This document shows positions 42,396 to 49,598 of a stretch of 64,000 nucleotides of DNA, one piece after another (positions within the stretch are counted from its first letter, which is position 1; every line of letters starts with the position of its first letter). Origin of the DNA: Marisediminicola antarctica. Lineage in GTDB: Bacteria > Actinomycetota > Actinomycetes > Actinomycetales > Microbacteriaceae. The stretch spans positions 3,286,001 through 3,350,000 of the forward strand of contig NZ_CP017146.1 of NCBI RefSeq assembly GCF_009930795.1. The letters run 5' to 3'. The notes beneath the pieces are model-generated. The model did not search any database, was not told the DNA's origin, and saw only the letters and a program-made list of their open reading frames with translations. The translations under genes were made by a program, and so were the position numbers.

Positions 42396-43495
42396 CAGGC
42401 GCCAGCCCCGGCGAGCGCGTTGACGGCGCGCACGATGCGTTCGAGATCACCCTGCCCGAGGGACGGATGGACCGGCAGCGACACAACCTCGCTCGCCGCT
42501 TTTTCCGTCTCGGGCAGCTCGAGCCCTGGCGCGAATCGTGTGAGCGACGCCAGCCGGTGGTTGGGCACCGGGTAGTAGACGCCTGAGCCGACCCCGTACT
42601 CGTTCTTGAGGGCGGCCTGGAATCCGTCGCGGTCCTCACCGACCCGCACTGTGTACTGGTGATAGACGTGCACTGCGCCGTCGGCGACAGGCGGCACGAC
42701 CACTCCGGTGAGGTTCTCGCTGAGGAACGCGGCGTTGCTTCGGCGTTGCTCTGTCCACCCGCCCACCTTGGTGAGCTGCACTCGGCCGATCGCCGCGTGG
42801 ATGTCGGTCATGCGGTTGTTGAACCCGATGACCTCATTCTGGTACTGCGCCTCCATGCCCTGGTTACGCAGCAGTTTGACCCCGCGCACGAGCTCCGGCG
42901 TCTCGCATGCGACCATGCCGCCCTCGCCCGAGGTCATGTTCTTGGTGGGGTAGAGGCTGAACACGCCGAACTGGCCCATCGTGCCGACCGCCCGGCCGCC
43001 GAGCGAAGCGCCGTGTGCCTGCGCGGCATCCTCGAAGATCATGATGCCGTGCTTGGCCGCGATGGCCTCGAGCTCGACCATCATGGCCGGATGCCCGTAA
43101 AGGTGCACGGGCATGATCGCCTTCGTGCGGGGAGTGATCGCCGCCTCGACGGAGGCGGGGTCCAGGCCGAAGTACCGCGGCTCGATGTCGGCGAATACGG
43201 GGCTGGCGCCGGTCAACGCCACCGAGTTCGCGGTCGCGGCGAAGGTGAACGAGGGCACGATGACCTCGTCACCCGGCCCGATTCCGGCAGCGAGGAGGCC
43301 GAGGTGCAACCCGGAGGTGCCGGAGTTCACGGCAACGCAGGTACGTCCCCCGACGAAGACCTCGGCGAACTCCTGCTCGAACGCTGCCACCTCTGGGCCC
43401 TGGGCGACCATGCCGGATCGCATCACCCGGTCGACAGCCGCTCGTTCCTCCTCGCCGATTATTGGTTTCGCGGGGGGGATGAACGGTTCAGTCAC
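42395..43495 (-). CDS. DegT/DnrJ/EryC1 sugar aminotransferase (WbpE/WlbC-like)
   Basis: 366 residues. PLP-binding Lys185 in LYPTKNMTSGEGG, EDAAQAHG at 155-162 (Asp contacts the pyridine N), NSGTSGLHLGL at 57-67 (phosphate cup). The enzyme would transfer an amino group from glutamate to the 3-keto sugar made by the Gfo/Idh protein. Overlaps the acetyltransferase gene by 8 bp; all three belong to a single transcript. Confidence 0.9.
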   Translation of the reverse strand: MTEPFIPPAKPIIGEEERAAVDRVMRSGMVAQGPEVAAFEQEFAEVFVGGRTCVAVNSGTSGLHLGLLAAGIGPGDEVIVPSFTFAATANSVALTGASPVFADIEPRYFGLDPASVEAAITPRTKAIMPVHLYGHPAMMVELEAIAAKHGIMIFEDAAQAHGASLGGRAVGTMGQFGVFSLYPTKNMTSGEGGMVACETPELVRGVKLLRNQGMEAQYQNEVIGFNNRMTDIHAAIGRVQLTKVGGWTEQRRSNAAFLSENLTGVVVPPVADGAVHVYHQYTVRVGEDRDGFQAALKNEYGVGSGVYYPVPNHRLASLTRFAPGLELPETEKAASEVVSLPVHPSLGQGDLERIVRAVNALAGAGA

Positions 43496-44099
43496 CAGGC
43501 ACTGCCTCTCTCATAACATCATTGACGATTTCATAGCTCGCGCCGCTGTCGGGGCAGCGCCAGAGCGTGCCGTGCTGTTCGAGCGGAACCCCAGCCCGGC
43601 CGACCCAGGCGATACGGCGGGCGGGGACACCCGCGACGAGCGCGTGATCCGGAACATCCTTTGTCACGACCGCTCCGGCGGCGACCGTCGCCCAGCGGCC
43701 GATTGTCACGGGGGCGATGCACACGGCGCGGGCGCCGATGGCTGCCCCCTCCAGAATTGTCACCCCGACCGGCTCCCAGTCGTGCGCGCTCTTCAGCGAG
43801 CCGTCGGGGTTGATGGCACGCGGGTAGGTGTCATTGGTGAGCACGACGGCCGGACCGATGAAAACCCCGTTGCCGAGCACGGCCGGCTCATAGACGAGCG
43901 CATAGTTCTGCACCTTGCAGTTGTCGCCCAGCACGACACCCGTGCCGATGTAGGCACCTCGTCCAATGACGCAATTGGCGCCCAGCTCGGCGTTCTCCCG
44001 CACCTGGGCGAGGTGCCAGACGGCGCTGCCCTGGCCGACGGTCGCGGTCGGTGAAACGTCTGCTGACGGCGCGATGCGCGTCTCGGCATGAATGGTCAC
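43488..44099 (-). CDS. Hexapeptide-repeat N-acetyltransferase (WbpD/WlbB-like)
   Basis: 203 residues from the GTG at 44099, with AGGGAG six bases upstream. Left-handed beta-helix repeats run from about 10 to 160 (IAPSADVSPTATVGQGS..., VCIAPVTIGRWATVAAGAVV), with the NDTYPRA loop and the VTKDVPDHALVAGVPAR end seen in WbpD-type enzymes. It would N-acetylate the new 3-amino group using acetyl-CoA. First gene of the minus-strand operon; a ~30-residue C-terminal extension with one Cys follows the helix. Confidence 0.89.
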   Translation of the reverse strand: MTIHAETRIAPSADVSPTATVGQGSAVWHLAQVRENAELGANCVIGRGAYIGTGVVLGDNCKVQNYALVYEPAVLGNGVFIGPAVVLTNDTYPRAINPDGSLKSAHDWEPVGVTILEGAAIGARAVCIAPVTIGRWATVAAGAVVTKDVPDHALVAGVPARRIAWVGRAGVPLEQHGTLWRCPDSGASYEIVNDVMREAVPGD

Positions 44100-44159
44100 T
44101 GCGTCTCCCTGCACCACTCGCGAACCGGTGGCGTGCCCGCCCAGACTATCCCGTTCTGC

Positions 44160-44165
44160 CAGAAT
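44160..44165 (+). promoter_or_regulatory. Predicted -10 box (CAGAAT) of the second GT2-DUF2304 operon
   Basis: CAGAAT-GGTCGG-ATG at 44172, in the 72-bp divergent gap next to the acetyltransferase gene. Confidence 0.42.
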
Positions 44166-44171
44166 GGTCGG

Positions 44172-44873
44172 ATGCAGCCCTCCACCGACGCCCAGCCGCC
44201 GCCGCGCGACGACGAGGCGTGGGTCGTCATCCCGCTCTACAACGAGGCCACCGTTATCGCAGGCGTCGTCACCGAACTGCTCGACGTCTTCAGTCACGTC
44301 GTATGCATCGACGACGGCAGCACGGACGGCTCAGGCGATGTGGCCCGGCACGCGGGCGCCAGGGTGCTCCGCCACCCGTACAACCTCGGCCAGGGGGCGG
44401 CTCTGCAAACCGGGATCAGCTATGTCCGGCAGCAGGCTGGCGCGAGATACATCGTGACCTTCGACGCCGACGGCCAGCACCGCATCGTCGACGCCATCGC
44501 CATGGTGCATGAGGCGAGGGAACGCGACCTCGCGATCGTGTTCGGCTCGCGGTTCCTCGACGCACGCACGAACCCCGGCCGGATCAAGAAGGTAGTGCTC
44601 AAGACCGCCGTGTGGGTGACCAACCGCACGACGGGACTGCGACTGACCGACGCCCACAACGGCCTGCGAGTCATCCGCCACGACGCCGCCCTGAGCGTCA
44701 ACATGCAGCAGGACCGCATGGCGCACGCGACCGAGATAGTGCTGCAGCTGGGCCGGTCGCACCTGCCGTGGGCCGAATACCCCGTCGAGGTCGTGTACTC
44801 GGACTACTCCAAGGCCAAGGGGCAATCCGTGCTGAACTCGATCAACATCCTGGTCGACCTGATCGTGAACTGA
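44172..44873 (+). CDS. DPM1-like GT2 glycosyltransferase (second copy)
   Basis: 233 residues. VIPLYNEATVIAGV, CIDDGSTDGSGDV, FDADGQHRIVDA and LTDAHNGLRV identify the polyprenyl-phosphate sugar synthase subgroup. Similar in plan to 24662-25393 but with clearly different sequence, so not a recent duplicate. Start fixed by the -10 box and the opening of the conserved fold. Next gene is a DUF2304 protein 13 bp on, then the nucleotide-sugar dehydrogenase. Confidence 0.88.
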   Translation: MQPSTDAQPPPRDDEAWVVIPLYNEATVIAGVVTELLDVFSHVVCIDDGSTDGSGDVARHAGARVLRHPYNLGQGAALQTGISYVRQQAGARYIVTFDADGQHRIVDAIAMVHEARERDLAIVFGSRFLDARTNPGRIKKVVLKTAVWVTNRTTGLRLTDAHNGLRVIRHDAALSVNMQQDRMAHATEIVLQLGRSHLPWAEYPVEVVYSDYSKAKGQSVLNSINILVDLIVN

Positions 44874-44886
44874 CCGAGGAGGTTAT

Positions 44887-45246
44887 ATGTGGATCCAACC
44901 GGTACTGATCATCTCGATGATCGCGATCGCCGTCTACCTCACCCGCTCGACGCCGAGCGATCGGCATCTCGCGATCCGCCGCATGCTGCTCTTCGGTGCG
45001 CTCGTAGTCGGCATCGCGCTGGTTCTCGTTCCCGAGTGGCTCACAGCGATAGCCCGAGTCGTCGGCATCGGACGGGGAACCGACCTGCTGGTCTACGGCT
45101 CGATCGTCGCTTTCCTGCTCTACGTTGTGACCGACTACAAACGCTCCGTGCAGCAGGATCGCGCGACGACGAGCCTCGCCCGCGAGCTGACCCTCGCCGA
45201 GGCCCGCATCGAGGACCTCACCGCGCGCCAACGCGACGAGCACTGA
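44887..45246 (+). CDS. DUF2304 small membrane protein (second copy)
   Basis: 119 residues with GAGGAGG ahead of the ATG. Three hydrophobic segments (about 2-19, 33-55 and 65-83) and a charged helical tail (TTSLARELTLAEARIEDLTA). Same layout as 25390-25773, and likewise directly after a DPM1-like gene, reinforcing the idea that the pair is one functional unit. Confidence 0.87.
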   Translation: MWIQPVLIISMIAIAVYLTRSTPSDRHLAIRRMLLFGALVVGIALVLVPEWLTAIARVVGIGRGTDLLVYGSIVAFLLYVVTDYKRSVQQDRATTSLARELTLAEARIEDLTARQRDEH

Positions 45247-45287
45247 ACCCTTCGCTCCACCCGCATCAGACCAAAAGGAACACCGCT

Positions 45288-46577
45288 GTGAAAATCGCTG
45301 TCATCGCCCTCGGCAAGATCGGGCTGCCTCTCGCCGTGCAGTTCGCCTCGAAAGGGCATGAGGTGGTCGGCGTCGACATCAGCCCGCGCACTGTCGAACT
45401 CGTCAATGCGGCGAAGGAACCATTCCCCGGCGAGGCGCACCTGCAGGACAAGCTCGCCCGGCTCGTGCCGACCGGGCGCCTGCGCGCGACCACCGACTAT
45501 GCGGATGCCGTTCCCGGCGCTGACGCCGTCGTGATCGTCGTGCCGCTGTTCGTCGACGACGAGGCGAGGCCCGACTTCGGCTGGATGGACTCCGCGACGC
45601 GCTCCCTCGGCGAGCACCTCACCCCCGGAACCTTGGTGTCCTACGAGACCACACTGCCCGTCGGGACGACACGCACACGCTGGAAGCCCATGCTTGAGGA
45701 GGTCTCCGGACTCGTCGAGGGCACCGACTTCCACGTCGTCTTCTCGCCGGAGCGCGTGCTCACCGGCCGTGTCTTCGAGGATCTGCGCAAGTACCCCAAG
45801 CTCGTCGGCGGCCTCTCCGAGAAGGGCACCTCTCTCGCGATCGACTTCTACGAGAGTGTGCTCGACTTCGATGTGCGGGACGACCTCCCCCGCGGCAACG
45901 GCGTCTGGGACCTCGGCTCGGCCGAGGCATCCGAACTCTCCAAGCTCGCCGAGACGACCTACCGGGACGTCAACATCGGGCTCGCGAACCAGTTCGCCCG
46001 CTTCGCGGCTACAACCGGCATCGACATCTACAAGGTCATCGAGGCCTCGAACTCGCAGCCCTTCAGCCACATCCACCAGCCGGGCATCGCGGTCGGCGGC
46101 CACTGCATTCCGGTCTATCCCCGCCTGTACCTCTGGAATGACCCCGACGCCACGGTGGTCCGCGCGGCGCGCGAGGCGAACTCAGGCATGCCGGCCTACG
46201 CGGTGAGCCTCGCCGAGAGCGCCCTCGGCCAGCTCGCGGGCCGCTCGGTTGTCGTGCTCGGCGCGGCCTACCGCGGCGGGGTCAAGGAGACTGCGTTCTC
46301 GGGCGTCTTCCCCGTCGTCGCCGCCCTGGAGGCGAAGGGTGCCACCGCGCTCGTGCACGACCCCCTGTACACGGACGAGGAGCTCACCTCCCTCGGGCTG
46401 GCCCCCTACACCCCCGGCTCCGCAGTCGATGCGGCCGTCGTTCAGGCGGACCACGCCGAATACGCCGATCTCGGGCCAGCCGACTTCCCGGGCATCCGAG
46501 CTTTCATCGACGGCCGCCGGGTGAGCTCCGCGGCACAGTGGCCCGGGATCATCTACCTGGTCATCGGCGCAGCTTAA
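45288..46577 (+). CDS. Nucleotide-sugar dehydrogenase (WbpA/WecC-like, UDP-HexNAc 6-dehydrogenase)
   Basis: 429 residues from a GTG after AAAAGGAA. NAD site ALGKIGLPLA (7-16), FSPERVLTG (152-160), catalytic Cys273 in GGHCIPVYP, and C-terminal domain LGAAYRGGVKE. It oxidises C-6 of a UDP-sugar to the uronate in two steps. UDP-GlcNAc is the favoured substrate because the WbpB, E and D-like genes lie just upstream on the other strand. The residue four after Cys is Tyr where WbpA and WecC have Asp. Confidence 0.9.
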   Translation: MKIAVIALGKIGLPLAVQFASKGHEVVGVDISPRTVELVNAAKEPFPGEAHLQDKLARLVPTGRLRATTDYADAVPGADAVVIVVPLFVDDEARPDFGWMDSATRSLGEHLTPGTLVSYETTLPVGTTRTRWKPMLEEVSGLVEGTDFHVVFSPERVLTGRVFEDLRKYPKLVGGLSEKGTSLAIDFYESVLDFDVRDDLPRGNGVWDLGSAEASELSKLAETTYRDVNIGLANQFARFAATTGIDIYKVIEASNSQPFSHIHQPGIAVGGHCIPVYPRLYLWNDPDATVVRAAREANSGMPAYAVSLAESALGQLAGRSVVVLGAAYRGGVKETAFSGVFPVVAALEAKGATALVHDPLYTDEELTSLGLAPYTPGSAVDAAVVQADHAEYADLGPADFPGIRAFIDGRRVSSAAQWPGIIYLVIGAA

Positions 46578-46588
46578 CCGAAGCGGGC

Positions 46589-46612
46589 GCTGAGCCGGTG
46601 CCGCCGGTCAGC
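46589..46612. terminator. Hairpin between convergent genes
   Basis: GCTGA-G-CCGG / CCGGTCAGC pair over nine bases with one bulge and a 4-5 nt loop. It lies between the dehydrogenase stop and the DUF6541 stop and could end both transcripts. No T-tract. Confidence 0.4.
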
Positions 46613-48572
46613 AGGCGGTGATGCGGTAGAGCTTGGCCGGGCCCTCACGATCGACGAGCTCAACGACCCCCGATGATGCCAGCCCGACGAGCCCCGGGTA
46701 CTCCTCGAGGCCGTCGAAGCCGCGATCGTGCCCCACATCGCCCGCGGATCGCCCGAAATCGAGCACGTACTCGACTCCCAGCTCGCGCACGGCGGGGCAC
46801 ACCTCCGGGTCGTCGAGCGCCTCATTCAAACGGGTGTTGATGATGACCTTGTTCGGATCGCTGCTGCGATTGAAGTGTGGCGACACCACCTGGCGGTCGG
46901 CTATCGCGTAGGCCAGCGAGGTGCCGGTCCACGGGCTTCCCGCGATGACCGCCGATTCCCCGACCTCGTCGGGAAGTCGCTCGATGAGCTCGAATTCGTC
47001 TTCGGAGAGGATCGCCACCCAACCGTCGAAGCCGTACTTCTTCGACGCCTCCCACACCTCGTAGCGCACCGCGGCACCCTGAGTTCCGACGACGAGGAGC
47101 GCCGTACCGACGACACCCGCCACGATCGGCACGAGCGGGCCGCGGGGCGCCCTCACGACGACGCGCGACCAGACGATTCGTCGGACGAATGAGCAGACCG
47201 CGACCACGCCGACGACTGCAACGGGAACGGACACGATCACGATCAGCGACGCCAGCCTGGGCGCATCGTTATAGAAGACCCCACTGACCAGGGTGCGGAT
47301 GGGCAGCGACGCCACGACCGAGGCGACGAAGTAGAGAATTCCCGGGATCGCCCACGCGACGACGAGCCAGAGCTTCTCCCGCCGGATCACGAGGGTGAGT
47401 AACCCGATGACCACGAGCACGCTCGCGAGCACCGCCGCGGGACGGCCGGTCGGCGCGTGCGCGACAACCTCGTAGATTCCGCGCAGCGGCCCCGCGTGCG
47501 GCCCCCACGGCGCCGAGAGGCCGATCCGGCCCGCCAGGATCCACGCGCCGGTGAGCGCGCCGATGGAGCCGAGCAGCCCGATCCCGAGCAGGACGGCGTG
47601 GACCGGTCGAGGTCCCCGCCTGAGGTAGAGAACGAACCACCCGACCGCGATTGGCACGGTCAGGGCAGCCCAGGAGAGCGCGACCGAAGGTTGGGCCAGC
47701 GCGCACGCGACGACCACCAGCCCGAGCGCGGGGATCTGCAGGCCGCGGCCGAATTCGACGCGACCGCCGAGCCGCGCGACTGAGATCGTGAGGGCGAGCG
47801 CGACGGGCAGCAGCGCGAGCCCGAGGAAGTACGGGTAGAGAACTCCGTAGTCGAGCACAAGCACGGGGAAGGCGGGGAAGGCGGCGGCGAGCACGCCGGC
47901 TGCGACGGGCGCCACCCGGCTGCCGGGAACGATCACGCGGGAGAGCAACACGCTGCCAGAGACCCACACGATGCCCGCGACGACCATGTTCACTCCGTTG
48001 GCGACGGCAGCGATCGGAGCGGCGACGAGACTCGCGACGAGCGACGCGACGCCGTGCCACGCCGCGGGGTAGAAACTCGATCTCCCCTCCGGGAGCACGA
48101 GCGAGGTGAGATCGAACGACGAGGCACTGCCGGTGTCGGCGATGTAGCGCAGCCCATTGAGGTGGAACGGGGCGTCGAAGGTCTGGGAGATGGCGTCGGG
48201 GAATCCGAAGACAGTCACGAGCTGGATCGCGATGAGCACGGTGCCCGCCCCCACCCCGAGTGCGAGCCACGGGGTGTGCGACCGGCCGCGCGGCGACGGC
48301 TCCGGGCGCACAGGCCGACGCCAGCCCCGGCGAAGCAGGTAGACGGCCGCGGAGACGATCACGGCGATGGCGGCGACAGGCGCTGCCCCCCACGTGATTC
48401 CGAGCTCGGCAAGGCCGATCGCCGAGACGGCGATGACGGCGACTGAAATGGCAGGGGCGGTGGCGAACAGGGTGAAACGGGTGGCGCCCATCGCGAAGGC
48501 GAGGGCGAGTCCGGGGAGGTAGACGACCAGGAGTGTCACGCCGATGGTCGGCATCCACTCGAGCCAGCTCAT
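46608..48572 (-). CDS. DUF6541 multispanning membrane protein (paralogue 1)
   Basis: 654 residues from the ATG that overlaps the galE stop (ATGA). About 13-14 hydrophobic helices up to residue 500, then a ~150-residue extracytoplasmic C-terminal domain with SPWTGTSLAYAIADRQVVSPHF and a conserved VCPAVRELGVEYVLDFG. The layout resembles GT-C glycosyltransferases, which take sugars from polyprenyl-phosphate donors outside the membrane, but no catalytic motif can be proven by eye. Paralogue at 49599-51605. Confidence 0.82.
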   Translation of the reverse strand: MSWLEWMPTIGVTLLVVYLPGLALAFAMGATRFTLFATAPAISVAVIAVSAIGLAELGITWGAAPVAAIAVIVSAAVYLLRRGWRRPVRPEPSPRGRSHTPWLALGVGAGTVLIAIQLVTVFGFPDAISQTFDAPFHLNGLRYIADTGSASSFDLTSLVLPEGRSSFYPAAWHGVASLVASLVAAPIAAVANGVNMVVAGIVWVSGSVLLSRVIVPGSRVAPVAAGVLAAAFPAFPVLVLDYGVLYPYFLGLALLPVALALTISVARLGGRVEFGRGLQIPALGLVVVACALAQPSVALSWAALTVPIAVGWFVLYLRRGPRPVHAVLLGIGLLGSIGALTGAWILAGRIGLSAPWGPHAGPLRGIYEVVAHAPTGRPAAVLASVLVVIGLLTLVIRREKLWLVVAWAIPGILYFVASVVASLPIRTLVSGVFYNDAPRLASLIVIVSVPVAVVGVVAVCSFVRRIVWSRVVVRAPRGPLVPIVAGVVGTALLVVGTQGAAVRYEVWEASKKYGFDGWVAILSEDEFELIERLPDEVGESAVIAGSPWTGTSLAYAIADRQVVSPHFNRSSDPNKVIINTRLNEALDDPEVCPAVRELGVEYVLDFGRSAGDVGHDRGFDGLEEYPGLVGLASSGVVELVDREGPAKLYRITAC

Positions 48573-49552
48573 CGGGCGGGCGCTTTGTCGTGGCGCCGAC
48601 GCCACTCGCGGGCGCCCCAGGCGGACTCGACGATGTCGGCGAAGCTTCGCGACGCCGTCCACGACAGCTCGGCCCCGATGAGGGAGACGTCGGCGATGAC
48701 CTCGGCCGGGTCGCCCGCCCGGCGCCCAGCGAGCAGCGGCATCACCGTGGAACCGGACACGCTCACGAGGGAATCCAGCAGGGTCCGCACGCTCACGCCG
48801 GTGCCCGTTCCGACGTTGAGCACGTCGACCACGGGCTCTCCGGCGAGGTAGTCGAGGGCCGCGAGGTGCGCCGACGCGAGGTCAATCACGTGCACGTAGT
48901 CGCGCACGGCCGTCCCATCCGCTGTCGGATAGTCGCCGCCGAAGATGACGGGCGGCTCACCGGCCTCGATGGCGTCCATCGCGATCGTGAGGAGGTTGAG
49001 GGATTGCGGGTCGCCGAGGTCGGGCCACCCGGCACCGGCAACGTTGAAGTAACGCAGGCTGAGCACGCCAAGACCCAGAGCGCGGGCGCAGTCGCGGACG
49101 AGCCACTCCCCGGCCAACTTCGTCTCGCCGTAGGGGCTGATGGGTGCGGCCAGATCGGACTCGCCCACCGGCAGGCTGAGTGGGTTGCCGTAGACCGCTG
49201 CGGAGGATGAGAACACGAACCGGTCTACGGCCGACCCCTCGATCGCGAGCATCAGATTCGCTAACCCTCCGATGTTCTCCGAGTAGTAGCGGGCCGGATG
49301 CTCGACTGACTCTCCCACCTGCTTGAGCGCGGCGAGGTGGATGACGGCGGTGACGGAGTGCTCAACGACGGCCGCACGGATCTCGTCCACCGCGCCCACC
49401 GAGCTCAGGTCGAGATCGATCAGGATGGCGTTGCCGAGTCCGGGCCCGGGCGTGCCGCTGTCGACAATGACGGGGCGATCGCCCCTCTCCTGCAGCATCC
49501 GCACCACATGCGACCCGATGTAGCCCAAGCCGCCGGTCACCAGAATTGCCAT
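48569..49552 (-). CDS. galE: UDP-glucose 4-epimerase (second copy)
   Basis: 327 residues. GGLGYIGS NAD site at 7-14, SSSAAVYGN, and Tyr/Lys in SPYGETK. Less similar to the first galE than duplicates would be (for example LVGDLDLSS-type region differs). Both galE genes share the actinobacterial form lacking extra domains. Coupled by ATGA to the DUF6541 gene downstream, it probably provides UDP-Gal or UDP-GalNAc for this local pathway. Confidence 0.92.
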   Translation of the reverse strand: MAILVTGGLGYIGSHVVRMLQERGDRPVIVDSGTPGPGLGNAILIDLDLSSVGAVDEIRAAVVEHSVTAVIHLAALKQVGESVEHPARYYSENIGGLANLMLAIEGSAVDRFVFSSSAAVYGNPLSLPVGESDLAAPISPYGETKLAGEWLVRDCARALGLGVLSLRYFNVAGAGWPDLGDPQSLNLLTIAMDAIEAGEPPVIFGGDYPTADGTAVRDYVHVIDLASAHLAALDYLAGEPVVDVLNVGTGTGVSVRTLLDSLVSVSGSTVMPLLAGRRAGDPAEVIADVSLIGAELSWTASRSFADIVESAWGAREWRRRHDKAPAR

Positions 49553-49559
49553 GCGGGCA

Positions 49560-49565
49560 AGTCTA
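49560..49565 (-). promoter_or_regulatory. Predicted -10 box (TAGACT) of galE copy 2
   Basis: TAGACT, 7 nt, ATG; lies in the 46-bp gap after the preceding DUF6541 gene. Confidence 0.45.
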
Positions 49566-49598
49566 CGGACTGGCCGTCGGCCGCCCGACCTCGCCCGC

